Shown here in pieces: positions 1 through 12,120 of a stretch of 64,000 bases of DNA. The DNA is from Pocillopora verrucosa (Eukaryota; Cnidaria; Anthozoa; Scleractinia; Pocilloporidae), in the NCBI RefSeq assembly GCF_036669915.1, contig NC_089315.1:8397611-8461610 (forward strand), in the 5' to 3' direction. Positions within the stretch are counted from its first letter, which is position 1. Every line of letters begins with the position of its first letter. The notes beneath the pieces were generated by a model that ran no database searches, was not told the DNA's origin, and saw only the letters and a program-made list of their open reading frames with translations. The translations under genes were made by a program, and so were the position numbers.

Positions 1-619
1 TTCTTTAAATTGCAAAGGAAAGATGTTCTAACCGTACGTGTAAACATTGACAAACTTTCTTTAAATTACAAAGGAAGGATGTTTTAATCGTAGCCGTAAA
101 ATGGCCAATATTTTAACCGTTAGCCGTAAGAACCATCACCCCATTGGGACCCGATTGTACTTGACGCCTTGCAATAGTCTTCTAGTTAGATATTGTAAGT
201 TTTTGTTTCATTAACCAAAAAAAGTGCATTTGGCTCACTAGTGATTGTAACAGGGCGATAGTCAGAAGGAAAGAAATGATTATCATTTGATAGCATTTGA
301 GAGCCTTGGGAGTGAATGAATAAGTCCTTTGAGTCTTCATCAACTGACCACGCTTGGTTTGATGATTAGTTTTGGATCACAATTTAGAATGCTTGGCGTG
401 ATTGATTTTAGTGTTGCATTTGATTGTTGGAAAGAGTGGTGCGAGTTTTTTGGACCAATCACAGAGCGAATTAAAGTAAAACCATCAATCTCAGATTACT
501 TTCGACGCACAATTGAAATCTGCTCTCTAGTGATCGGCGACGGAAGAAATTTGTCTGTGCATTTAATTTAATTCAATACACTTTATGCATACCAACTGTG
601 CTTTCCTTCTACTTACCAG
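1..619. other. Intron of the Cav2 gene with short repeats
   Basis: No exon is visible before the acceptor at 618-619, so this is taken as intron of the calcium-channel gene. The first ~112 bases hold two diverged copies of a ~56-bp unit, each beginning TTTCTTTAAATT and continuing CAAAGGAA.GATGTT. Bases ~398-530 carry a copy of an interspersed repeat recognised by TTTTTTGGACCAATCACAGAG, also found at 3612-3728 and 4632-4720. The open frame at 329-571 lies in this repeat and is not considered a gene. Confidence 0.6.
398..530. repeat. Interspersed repeat copy 1 (GGACCAATCACA family)
   Basis: Shares with 3612-3728 and 4632-4720 the block TGATTG(G/T)TTG..AGAGTGG(C/T)GCGAGTTTTTTGG and the following ACCAATCACAGAG, with an AAAGTAAAACCA tail. 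All three copies are in the same orientation within introns of the Cav2 gene. The two inverted CCAATCA/TGATTGG blocks suggest a small foldback-type element. Confidence 0.6.
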
Positions 620-3600
620 TTTCATAATGAGCCTCAAGAGTATCGATACGTTCTAAACACGTTCAACACAGTCTTTACCTTCATGTTTACTGGAGAGGCT
701 ATCTTGAAATTGTTTGCCTTCCGAACGGTAAGTGGTGTCTTAGTTTTTCCTAGGACTTTATATTTAAGTTGATGTTTCACATTGACCAGGTCGTAATACT
801 GTATGTCGATGGCATATAAATCGGATATCCACAGTCTTCCTTGACTTTCAGGAAGAAGTGCTTTAATCGAGATTATTTTTTAAACGGCGTTTTCCGAAAA
901 CACTATCATTTCACCGACGGCACATTTCTATCTGAATAAGTTTGAAAAGGAAGTGCTGCCTTGGTATCATATGGATAACAAAGCGTGCGCTAATACTGAT
1001 TGAGAGGTGACTGTTACCGAAACATGCTGGACGTCAGCTTTATGAAATCCTTGGATTCCATGATAATGACCGAAACTTGGTTTTCTGCAAATGTAAAAGA
1101 AAGGCCAAACCGGGCAGAAATAGTTATTGTATTATTTCTGTGTTCTCATAGTTCATTAAAAAGAGTAGTTTTTCGACGGTGGTTAAAAGTATTATTCAGT
1201 GCTTATTTATGATGTTTTTTTCTTTTTCATTTTACAAGAATTACTTCCGAGACAACTGGAACGTTTTTGACTTCATCATCGTCTTGGGCAGTTTGTTGGA
1301 CTTTGCTCTGTCGCGAATCCAGGTAACACTAGCATAATTATATTAATCAACAACAAGACATTTTCTGATTTTGGTGATAGTGGAATACTAAAGTTCCGCG
1401 CACGCATTTATAGCTGTAACGAGAAATACTGAAAAGTTCAAGGAGAAGAGAGTTATCGGAGGATGGCCTGGGGAAGAAATTACCTAAGAATGGAAGAACA
1501 AAACATTGCATGCCTCTATTTTTTAAGTGTTGTTCAAACGATTTTTCTTACGTGAAAGAAAACAGTGAATACGGGACTATTTTGCGAGAAAAACGAACAG
1601 AAAAGAGCACGGAATTGTACTTGGATCTAGGTGAAAAGGCCCTTTCGAGTTTGAGGCGTTTTCGAAGTATCGATGGTAAAATTATAGTTTATCTATGGAG
1701 CGATTCGAAAGGAAATCACTTTCGTTTATTAATGCGCACGAACAGATGTTTTCAGTTACTGGTAGGTAATGGTACTCTGCTCAGGAGATCTGAGCGTAGT
1801 TACCAACGATTGAAGTTGAGGTCTTCTTTGTACATACTTTGCTGATTTTCATTTCCAATTCACTCCGTCATTCTACGTGCTAACTCTTTGGTCCCTGGGA
1901 TTATAAGTTAATCCTAACCCAGCTCTCTGGTTACATTTTATCTCAATCACATCACTCTGTTTCCTTGCAGTCTGATGAGAACCAGATGCCTTTCGATCCC
2001 AGTCTCTTCCGTCTCTTCAGGGCGGCTAGGTTGATCAAGCTGTTAAGACAAGGTTACACAATCAGAATATTGTTGTGGACCTTTCTTCAATCATTCAAGG
2101 TGAGCCAAAGCATCTAATAGCGGGGGAATCAAACAAATTTGCTTTTAAATTTGATTATAATTCGCTAAAAGAAACGGTTTTTTTCTAGAAGAAACGTATC
2201 GTTTAGAGCACATTTCTTACAAATATTCGTCTGCACACTGTACCAAAATAACTTCGGTTTGCTCTTGGTTTCATCCGATCTGCATTGCTTGCAGTCAAAT
2301 CTATGTCAGTTTACATGCAACTAGTTTCAGTCTCCCAACAGACACTTGAATTAGGCGAATACCAAAAGGATATGAACATGACTTCTTGAAGTAATGGCAA
2401 GTACTCCGCCATAATAGAACCTAACATCATCATGGTCACTAGCGAAATATTGCTTTCAAAGAGTGCCAAGTAGAGGCATAACATGGATTTTAGTAATTTC
2501 GATTTTTTTTCAACTGTGAATGTTCTTTGTTATAGGCCTTACCTTACGTTGGCATGCTTATTGGTCTTCTGTTCTTCATCTATGCGGTCATCGGCATGCA
2601 GGTATGTTGAAACGGGGTAAGTTTCTAAAGAAACTGTGGTACTGCGTCGGTGAGAGAGTATAACAGGGTAAATTGTTGGTTGGCCACCGTAAAGATTTTC
2701 AAAGCTGACGTTTCTGACATAGGGCTAACGCTTGAAGGGCTTCTCTGACGATGGATTGACGCTCAAAACGTCAGCTTTGAAACTCTTTACGGTGGCCAAG
2801 TTACTTCATCAACTCAGCTGATAATACCAAATTACCTTGTTATGTAGGTATGTTAGTTTAGGTGATGAACTCTTGTGGAAAAACATATTGCCTAGCGGAT
2901 TAGCGGTTTTTTCTTTGTGTGTTTCCTGGCATAAATGTTTGCTGTTCAAGAAGAAGAAGTGGGTGGAGAATGTTTTCCATTCACATTGTTGCTGGGGGCC
3001 TGGTACCGTGGTGCGTGGTGATAGTTTTAAATGGATGTGATTTGACGCTGTGGTCTTTTGCAGATGTTTGGCCAAATCAGCATTGAGAATGACGATCGTG
3101 GTGGTATGTGGGGAGAGATTAACTCCAATAATAACTTCCAGTCATTCCCAGCAGCCCTTCAAGTACTCTTCAGGTAGAAACAATACATTTACGCTTGAGT
3201 CTTTTTTTTTCCTGAAAGCGTTGTGTGAGATTTTAAGGTTATACCGCTGATATACAACTCGTACTGTTTAGTGCGGGCTCATCTGATAAGAAATTTACTT
3301 CTGAAACTGAAATGATGGGCGACCGTATGCTTATGTACGTGCAGTAACATCATGGTTGCGTTTACATAAACAGCCTCGTTCACATTTTGAACGATCGTCT
3401 CTTGTCCTGCACTGGGAAATGATATATATTTAATTTGCGGAAAGAAGTCACTGCTCGATTTACTTAAAGAAATGAAGTTAGGGAATTATTCTCATTAGAG
3501 TGTTTTCGGTGATTGGCTTAAAACCGCATCTAAAATAACTATAACAGCCAATCATAGCAAGGAAAATATCACGGGCAAAACGCGGGAAAACGCGATTGAC

Positions 3601-6600
3601 CAAGTTGCGATTGGTTTTAGTGTGAATCTGGTTGATTGAGAAAACGGCGCGAGTTTTGAGGACCAATCACATAACGAATTAAGGCAAAACCAAAGCAATT
3701 CTGGACAATTTTCGACATTTAATTTAAAATTGCTCAAACGAGGTAATAACGACTCACGTTTTTTAGAGAAAAAACGTCGCGAATTTGTTGACGTGCACAC
3801 GATATGCAACACTACGACCTCATACCTTACTGAATGGCCCAAATCTAAATTCAATATTTTCTCTCCCACCACATTTTGCGCTTTTGTGCTCAGCTCCAAG
3901 ATCTTACAATTCTTGCGTCACTTACGTGTTAATGTTGATTGGCTGGCTGAAAAGATTGTCACGCTTCTTGCGTTACTGTTTATACAGGTCCGCAACAGGT
4001 GAAAACTGGCACGTCATCATGAAGGCTTGTACAAGTGATGCAGACTGTCAACTGACCGACAAGAAATGTGGCAGCCCGTTCGCGTATTTGTACTTCATCT
4101 CCTTTATTTTCTTTTGTTCTTTTCTGGTTAGTAGTGTTTTCTGGCTGTATACTTTTTAACTTTTACCGATTTTATTTCGTGAAAGTGACCACCTTTTGCC
4201 CAACTGACTGACGATAATTAATCGGTCACGCAGGTGGTTGATAATGTGATTGGTTCATAAGGTGAAAGCGTTTGATAAAGTTATTTATGGTTGATTATTT
4301 CATTTATAAGCAAGACCTTCCTCTTTTCTAACTACAGCTTTTGAATCTCTTCGTGGCTGTCATCATGGACAATTTCGAGTACTTGACACGTGATGAATCT
4401 ATTCTTGGTCCACACCACCTGGACGAGTTTGTCCGCGTGTGGTCTGAGTTCGACCCAGGAGCCACGTAAGTTTCTCCACTGAGTCTTGTGTGTTCTTTAA
4501 AATTGTAAAGAAGAGGGCGTTTTGATTGAGTTTCGTGGACAAAACTAGAGTAATCACCACGGCCGATCAGAACCTAAGAAAAATACCTTAAAGAGCCAAT
4601 GAGAATTCAAAAGTAAAACAACCAAACTGTAATTGGTTTAAGTTTTGCATCTGATTGGTTGAGAGAGTGGCGCGAGTTTTTTGGACCAATCACAGAGAGA
4701 AGTAAAGCAAATGAGAACTCAAAGTAAATGAATGTCCTTTACAGGCAGATCTTACGCAAGAACGAACAAACGAATGAACAAGGTAATAGACCAGCGAAGG
4801 TACAAACGAACAAACAAACAGATAAATGATGCAAAGAAACGACAACAGAACAAGGGAAATAATGCATTGATGAAGCAATATTTTATTTATTCCTTTTTTT
4901 GTGTGTTTGCTTTTCCCCAGAGGCCGCATCAAACACACAGAAGTATGTCAGTTGTTACGACAAATGTCTCCTCCAGTCGGAATCGGGAAGAAGTGTCCTA
5001 AGATAGTTGCTTACAAAGTAAGTCAAAAGCAAATTTGAACTTAAGATATTTATACGTCAAAGGTGAAAACTCTGAGCGTCAAGTCTTGTAGTATGCTCTC
5101 TTTCTGCGTCATTCGACACAGCGATCAAGCGTCTGCGCTTGTGCAAATGTTTTAAAGCTAAAATTAACATGAAACCTTAAGTTGAATAAGCTCTGTGCAC
5201 AAAAAGTCTCGACTTTTCCTTTTCCCAATTTTTGTAGCTTTTTATAAATTTCTGTGAACGTGTCAATATTTCTGCCTATATTTAGTGTAGAAGAGCAGCT
5301 GAATTTTGCGCGGGAAATTGGCTCGAGGCGACTAGCTAAAAATTGATCTTCTTTTCGTATGCCCTTCGTTTGACCGCTGTGTTGCGCCACACTAGCATGG
5401 TGTTAGTATCTTAGATTTTTCAAATGTGGTTACACGTATCACTAACCTTTATCGGTTTCTTTTTCAGCGCCTGATCAAAATGAACATGCCGCTGCATTCT
5501 GACAACACGGTCACCTTTACTGCTACCCTGTTTTCCCTAGTGCGAACGTCCCTCAAAATTATGACAGAGAAAAGTAAGAAATGACATCGTTATGTTTGCA
5601 AGTTGAGAACAAATGATTTTTTCGTTTGACTTTCTTAAATTACCAAAGGCGGGTTTTGTAAGGGATACTTCGACCCAATGTTAGGAGGCCTATGGGACCA
5701 CGCCGGTATTGAAAAGGTCTGTGTTTGTACCCTGGTTAAGGTTATCTCGTTCTTTACTCACGTGCGTAGACTGGATCGAGGACGAGGAGAACAGGAAAAC
5801 TTCAGGCGAAATAATATGAAACAATATTCTGGTCTTGTCGTGCGGCACAACTGAAAAACGTTTGCATTAAAAGAAATAAAAGCCAAACAGAACAGGTCGA
5901 AACAAATGAAAATTGCGTTTGCTTTTATAAAATATTTTTCGCCCAAGCACTCGACTCGGTTTTTTTTTTTTAGCTTTCCTCCAAATATTTCGCTAGTGGG
6001 CTTTTATCAATTTTACTTCGCTAAACCTTTACACCCTAACATTAGTATGCATCTTCTCCATATTGTTCACTATACATTTCTCAAGGAGAGTTTATTTAAC
6101 AATCAAGAGCTTCTTCAGTTGGTGATCATTTCTTATATTCTCGTGACCTTAATGAGTGATTCGAGGGTAATATTGTAAGGAGAAATTAGATGCTAGTCAC
6201 TCTTAGGGGTCAAAGGGTTAATGGGAATACGGTCGTCTGCATTCCACTTGTCTCCTACAGCTATCTTCATCCGAGAAACTTAAAAATTGCTGACAATTGT
6301 TTCCTTTTCCAGATAATCTAAAGGAGAACGATAAGGAATTGCGAGCCATGTTGAAACGTGTTTGGCCCAAACTTACTAAGAAGACACTGGACAGAGTGGT
6401 GCCCAAACCTCCAAGTCTCATCAACAATGGTATGCATACTCCGTGCAGTGTCTAGGTCTTGTAGTGGTGATTATTTTTCACATTTATTTTTGCCATCGAT
6501 TGTGGAGTTCCATGGGGATGATAATAGTTTACAGATTTCTTCGCGGTTCTTTTCCTCAGCGAATCAAGTGAACCAGCAGCCACAGATGACAGTGGGTAAG

Positions 6601-9600
6601 ATCTACTGCGCCAAACTCATATACGAAAACTATAAGTTCATGAGACGGAAAGGACAAGCTCAATCAAGGGTGAGTGAGTGAGGCAGGGAGCTGAACAGCA
6701 TTAGTAGATAGACAAACATTTTTTAACTACAGTAGTTTTTTTCAAAAGATACCAGTAGCTTTTATAGGTGGCCATTTTGTAAGGATGTTTTAGTGGCGGA
6801 ATTGCCCTGCTCGTTTCTGCAGCCTTATCATTTCCATCGAGCACCCGAGAAAGGCTAAGGACCAGAAGAGGTGTTAATTTCAATGCTTTCTGGATATGTC
6901 ACGTGACAAGTTTGCTTGGACCATGTGAACAGTTACTACATATTTTCGTCGAATCACGCTCTGGGGAAAGTTCTCGAAAACATTTTGCATTGGAACGGTT
7001 TGCTCAAAATATGTAACTTTTCTGTTCCAATTTATTACAAGACGAGTTTTTTTGTTACACTTTTCATTCCTAACTGAAAATTCTAGTCACAAGAGCAGGT
7101 TTTTTGTCCCTGTGAAATTGAGCTGAATACCTGTTGCTCCTAACTCTGGACAGTCTCTTGTGTAACCTCTGGCTTCTCTCTTTTGCACTTTCATCGCTCA
7201 CGGATTCTTCGTCGTCAAACACTGTGCATTGTTCGCGTATACTTTGTTCTTACCTTGTTTGTTATTTTCTCACCAGCGAAGCTCAAGTTCTGTTTTAATG
7301 CTGTTTACACATTGCATACAATTCTCATACTAACTTAAAGAGTATTTAAACCATACTGAAATTCTACATAGCATCTCGCAATAACACTTTTAAAGAAGCG
7401 ACAAATAAGCCTAAACTTGTTTAAGGAAATTGTGGATAATACTTATGCTCTCCTGGCGAGTTTTTTTCTTAACCGAGAACGATTAATATTGCTTAAATGA
7501 CGTGTTCATAAACTTTAAAAGATATTTTAACCTAAAATCTTTTCAACCATAAACTTTATTTGTCAAAAATAACTTTAAAGGAACAAAGCTATTTCCAGGC
7601 TCTTTCCTCGACCCGTCCTTATGAAAGAGGGAGTCTGGCGACGAGACAGAAAGTCACTACTTTTATTTAAAGTTTTTAGAAAGAAGCATCAACGGAATTA
7701 GCAACAACTTATAAAGACGATTATCTTAAAACCTTTCACTGATTATGATAATATTAATAATAATAATAATAACAATGAAAACAATAACAATAGTAGTGAT
7801 AATAGTAGTGATGACGATGAAAGTAATCTTATCAATGATAACAATTTTAGTTGAAGAATTGCTACTCATCTTCATCTCTCTTTCTCCCTCTACTCTTTCA
7901 TGGAGCAGGATTCTGACCAGGTGGGTTTCACTTCATATTCTTAACTTTGTCTCTATCTCTCTTCTTTGTTTATTTCTCTTTATTTTTATTTGTCAAAACG
8001 TTCATCAAAAACACCAAGTGGAAGAAATGTTTTGCATATGATCGACTGACTGACTGACTGATTGATTAATTGACGGCTCCATAGATTCCTTCGTTCATTC
8101 ATTAGCTGCTCATGGATTCCTATAACAGTTTTAGTTTGTTTGTTTGTTTGTTTGTTTTTTGGAAGCAATCAGACAAGCTGTTTCTTTTGCCAGTTTTGTT
8201 TTTTCTTCCTCTATTTTTCCTTTTTCCTTATCTCTGTTTTTCCTCACCATCGACTGGTGTTGATTTCCCAGGGAACTGTTCTCAGTCGATTTGTCGGAGG
8301 ACCAATGTTCCAGAAATTCCGACGAGATAACGACCCCGAGCTAGGAGAGGTACAGATACGTTGATATCTCACACATGCGCTTCATCGTTTGTCTCCTCCA
8401 CTTACTGTTAATCAATGGCTGTAAGGGTTGATCCACGTGATTAAGAAGCTGTATATCACGTGCTTATGTTGTGTGTTACTTGCCCTTACATACATACAAA
8501 CGATTGCGACGCATTTTCTTATCTTTTTTTTCTTCGCTCATTACATGTAAACTTAACATCAGCCGAATATTCTGTCATAATGCAAACTATGAACGAGGGA
8601 TTTTTAAACTTAACTTTGTAACCATATTCCATAATTTTTATAACATAAAATTACTGTCCCCTGAAGACGTTTTTCGTAAAAAGTCTTGTTTGTATGAGCA
8701 GCATGTTTACGTCTTGAGTCCGGCACTACTTGTGCGACCAATATAGCTCTTGTCACGAAACGTGAATCAAGCTGTTTAGACGAAGATTATTCTTTTTGCT
8801 GTGAAAGCGTTTGCATGGGACGGTACTAACATGTATTTGCTAAACTTAACACTAAAAGAGTCAGTTCAACTGACGTAAAAAAAAATTATTACTCGTCGCA
8901 AATCCCTTCCATGTCTCCATTTTAAAATTTCCTATCACGTGTTCTTGTTTGCACCGCTATACTTGGCCCTGTCTTGTCTTCGTTTGGGCCACTGCTGTTC
9001 ATATATCACTCATTAGTTCTTCTCCTTTTATTTTTGACCTTTTTTTTATCTCTTTACGTGCCTTCCACTCCCTCTAAATAGTACACCGAAAACACAGAGT
9101 GGTCTGCCAAATGTTCCATGTTTTAGTTATTCTTTATGTTAAATAACTTGCTGGAAGAATCAGCTCTTTCACTAGTGAAAGGTACGTGGAGATGCAAATA
9201 TGATTGAATTTTTGAAGTGAAAACTTGATATGTTTAAAATTTGTGTGTAACAGGGAGTTCCGATGAACGACATAGCTATTAGCTTAGCTGATGGACCATA
9301 TCACTCGGGTTCGGCACAAGCTTTGTACCATCCCAATCATCAGGTAACACAGCTTTGTAACCCAGCTTATGTTGCCTATTGGACGACTGTCTGAAGTTTC
9401 GTTCCTTATAAGAACTTTATAGCTTGTGTCCAACTAGGTCCATTATAAATGTTTTGTCTTCATGGCAATGTGCATTTAATTATGTGGTAAAGTGTACTTG
9501 AGTCTGTTCCAGACTCATCTTACCTCCCAATTTTAAGGGAAGTGCTTGCCTTATGGCGACCGCGCGCTGGACCTCGGAGGGAAGGGTCTGGGTTCGAGCG

Positions 9601-10154
9601 CTGGCCAGGTCATCGTGTTGAGTTGTTGGGTAAGATACTTTACTCTCTCACCATGCCTCTCTCAAGGAAACCTGACGAAATGCTGGGGAATTACCATCCT
9701 TGGATTAGCATCCATAAGCAGGAGAATTAGCAACACTGCTAGTGGCTTTATCCTAGCGTAACCGTAATCTGGCTCAAGTGCAGACTTCACCTTTTTTTTT
9801 TTCCTTATTAATTTTCAGCCTAATGATAGCCCTTCCCGCCGTTACCGTCAAAACACTCCAATTGCTCACCGATCTACGACTTCGTTGAACGAAGGACGCG
9901 GTCCGGGTGTAACGACGGCTTTAGTCGGCCCCCACCGTCGACAATTGCCTCAGACTCCCGGCTCTCGAAATGGCTCGCAGCTCTCCTTGACTGGCAAGGC
10001 ACCAGCGTTGCCAGAAAACCGGGGCGACAGTGTACTGGAAAATGGCTATCATCCCAATATGAACCAGCACATTGCCATGGCGATACGAAGTGGGCAAAGT
10101 CCTTATGCAATTTACGGTTTAGAAGAAATAGGTGACGAAGACGACTGGTGCTAG
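620..10154 (+). CDS. CACNA1 (Cav2-like): Voltage-gated calcium channel alpha-1 subunit, Cav2 type (3' portion)
   Basis: Pore-forming subunit of a high-voltage-activated plasma-membrane calcium channel; the 5' part lies left of the window. Exons: 620-727, 1239-1322, 1971-2099, 2536-2601, 3064-3173, 3988-4126, 4338-4465, 4921-5017, 5468-5573, 6313-6429, 6560-6669, (candidate 7909-7920), 8272-8349, 9254-9343, 9819-10154. They join in frame with GT-AG introns. In order they encode domain IV S2 (..[11 protein letters not shown]), S3 ([13 protein letters not shown]), the arginine-rich S4 ([15 protein letters not shown]), S5, the P-loop with selectivity glutamate in ATGENW, S6, the EF-hand-like segment ([16 protein letters not shown]), the pre-IQ and IQ region ([14 protein letters not shown]) and a divergent tail. 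The protein ends in DDWC, the PDZ/SH3-binding C-terminus typical of Cav2 channels that bind RIM and Mint in presynaptic zones. That ending, rather than overall similarity, drives the Cav2 assignment over Cav1. Further variable exons may exist in the 6.7-8.2 kb intron. Confidence 0.93.
2682..2800. mobile_element. MITE-like foldback element (~119 bp)
   Basis: The left arm TGGCCACCGTAAAGATTTTC then AAAGCTGACGTTT (2682-2713) is nearly the reverse complement of the right arm AAAACGTCAGCTTTGAAACT then CTTTACGGTGGCCA (2767-2800). The ~33-bp arms and short centre are typical of a non-autonomous DNA transposon. It lies in the intron between the S5 and P-loop exons. Confidence 0.75.
3612..3728. repeat. 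Interspersed repeat copy 2 (GGACCAATCACA family)
   Basis: Diverged copy of the element at 398-530: it keeps GGCGCGAGTTTTGAGGACCAATCACA and the downstream AATTAAGGCAAAACCA. The sequence just upstream (3505-3610) contains further TGATTGG/CCAATCA blocks and may belong to the same element. It lies in the intron between the P-loop exon and the IVS6 exon. Confidence 0.55.
4632..4720. repeat. Interspersed repeat copy 3 (GGACCAATCACA family)
   Basis: Third copy, with TGATTGGTTGAGAGAGTGG followed by CGCGAGTTTTTTGGACCAAT. It is better preserved than the copy at 3612-3728 and lies in the intron between the IVS6 exon and the EF-hand exon. Confidence 0.55.
6085..6222 (+). mobile_element. Short non-autonomous repeat, family A copy 1
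   Basis: About 138 bp, beginning AAGGAGAGTTTATTTAACAA and ending CTTAGGGGTCAAAGGGTTA. Near-matching copies lie at 13022-13170 (opposite strand) and 55598-55745. Shared internal blocks include CTCGTGACCTTAATG and AAGGAGAAATTAGATGCTAG. It lies in an intron of the Cav2 gene. Confidence 0.7.
7741..7835. repeat. Simple repeats (AAT)n/(AAC)n-like
   Basis: Runs of AATAATAAT, AACAATAACAATAG and degenerate GTGATAATAGTAGTGAT in a Cav2 intron. Nearby are (GACT)n at 8044-8060 and (TTTG)n at 8134-8155. Confidence 0.8.
7909..7920 (+). other. Candidate 12-nt microexon of the Cav2 gene (Asp-Ser-Asp-Gln)
   Basis: A long pyrimidine tract (7870-7900) leads to GGAGCAG, then GATTCTGACCAG, then GTGGGT. Both boundaries match splice consensus. 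The 12 nt are in phase 0 with the flanking exons (ending 6669 and starting 8272), so inclusion would add four residues (DSDQ) just after the IQ region without shifting the frame. Seen in sequence only; use is unproven. Confidence 0.4.
9540..9775 (+). mobile_element. tRNA-derived SINE copy
   Basis: Contains a pol III B-box-like GGTTCGAGCGCTGG (9591-9604), followed by GTCATCGTGTTGAGTTGTTG, GGTAAGATACTTTACTCTCT and CACCATGCCTCTCTC. These are hallmark segments of a SINE family common in marine invertebrates including cnidarians (recalled, not searched). The end is degraded and a pyrimidine tract follows at 9791. It sits in the last intron of the Cav2 gene. The open frames at 9542-9761 lie inside it and are not genes. 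Confidence 0.7.
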
Positions 10155-12080
10155 CAGTTAAAATCACGTGTGAACCACGTGCTAATAATTTGAAGGACAT
10201 AAACTACCTCCATTAATTTCTGTGGCTTGGAACATTCACATGCTGGTGTTTTGTGCTGGTCGCATGATTTTCACGTGATCATTTTGGTACTTCGAGCTTA
10301 CTTTTGAAGTTTAAAACATTCAACGTGGCTAGAAATTTATTCAGAGTAAAAAACAGAAGGAGAAGACACCTCCTTTCCGTCAGCCTTACTTCAGAGGGAA
10401 GGAAAAATTATTGGTGCCTTTTTAATAACCAAGTTTTGTAAGCCTCACTGTGCCGAGATGTATCAGACTTCAGCCAAGAAGTGGAGGAAAATATACACTC
10501 TTTGTTGAAGCCAATTTAAAATATAACAGGGAGATATGGAACTCCAGACAGAATAATTAAGTGTAGGTACTCCACTACACAAAAACCACGCAAATTTGTT
10601 TGCTTTTGATAACAAATTTTGCAGCTTTTCTTGAATTTTTTGTTGTTGTTTACCTATTTATTCGATAATGGTGACAGTTCAGATGCATTAAGGCGTAATG
10701 AACAGGCCAAAGTATATCTTGATTTGCAGAAAAAGCGATAGATTACTGAATGTTAGCATAACAAGTGAAGCCCGCTAAAAAAGAAGGCGTTTCCCTCGAT
10801 ATTTTCCGATACAGTTAACACTCCCTTGAGTGTTATCTAATATTTTCAGGTAGACAAGGGCTTTTAACCTGTTTAAACTTATTCTCAACCGCTGATGAGT
10901 TTGTTTTGAAACAGTTGCAATTTGAGCCTCGGTCGTGTTATTCTTGCGCACTTTGAAAGACGCCGTTGAACGCATAAGGTGGTTTGTAAACGTGGCTACG
11001 CTGAGACCAAACTGATTGACAACAGAAACAGTAAAAGGCTCCAAAGAAAAACAACGCAAGCTTTATGGAGCACGGATACACTCACAAAGTAACGCGACTC
11101 GCTGATTGGTCAAAAGGAAGAAACTTGTTTACTCTGATTGGTGGTCAGTCGGTGCCCATCAGAGGGCTCAGAATTCGAGACTTAGAAAACAGAGTCAGGT
11201 GACACGGTCAGCCAAAAATTGGCTCAATTTTGAATTAGGAATGTGTCTGTGAAGTTTGTAAGTGGTAGCGATGTACAAAGAGAAACGAGAATCGTTTTAG
11301 CGGCTGTTTTCCCGCACTTTATTGGTACATATAAATCGAATGGAATTTTCAACACTTGTTGAAAACAGAATTGGAGGATACAGGTCTTTTCGCGCTTTGA
11401 AGCACAATTTTAGTTCAGGAATATCGCTACAGAATCTTCCCACTAATAGCGAAAGTTGTCATTTACCTTTCTGATGTAGCTATAAAGTTAAAAAATAACA
11501 ATAATAAATCAAAAATGAATTGAAAGTAACGAATCATCGCTTTTGGCAAAGTTTTCAGTACGCTAGCGATTTGTTTCTTGCATTGCTGTTGGCATTTTTT
11601 GAGTTAGAGTTCTTTTTATAATGAGTTATTCCACTTTTAGAGAAATAAATCACACAGAGCCGTGACGAATATTAATTTTTTAACTGTTATTGTCATTATT
11701 ATAATTACCTTTGATAGAAGAAATTACTCGTCATAATATATTAAAAATCAGTCATAGAAGATTCTTATTCTGTACTCAGTGCAGTTTATTTATAATAATA
11801 TTATTGTAAAAATGACTTATTTATGGCTACATTGCTTTTGAAGCACACACTTCATAGTTTCAAATAATGTTCTTATTGTACATAAAGCAAATATGTAATG
11901 ATTCTTTCAGACACGAGTAAATTCAGATTTGTTTTGGAGAAAGAATAAATTGCTACATTGTGACACTACTGGGTTTTGTGATTTTGTTTTCGCATGGACG
12001 GGAGAGTCTGTGGAGTTCTTGGAATGGACAGCTGGAGCGAATATCTCTATACGATTTCGTGGTGTAATCTAGACAGACTA

Positions 12081-12120
12081 CCTCCCTCCCCTCCCCTCCC
12101 CTCCCCTCCCCTCCCATCCC
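12081..12120. repeat. (CTCCC)n homopyrimidine tract
   Basis: About seven CTCCC units. The minus strand reads (GGGAG)n, a G-rich tract able in principle to form a G-quadruplex or triplex. It lies about 130 bp downstream of the AATAAA at 11944. Confidence 0.9.

Noticed and set aside
9542-9761. Small open frames in the last Cav2 intron
   Set aside because: They lie within a SINE copy.
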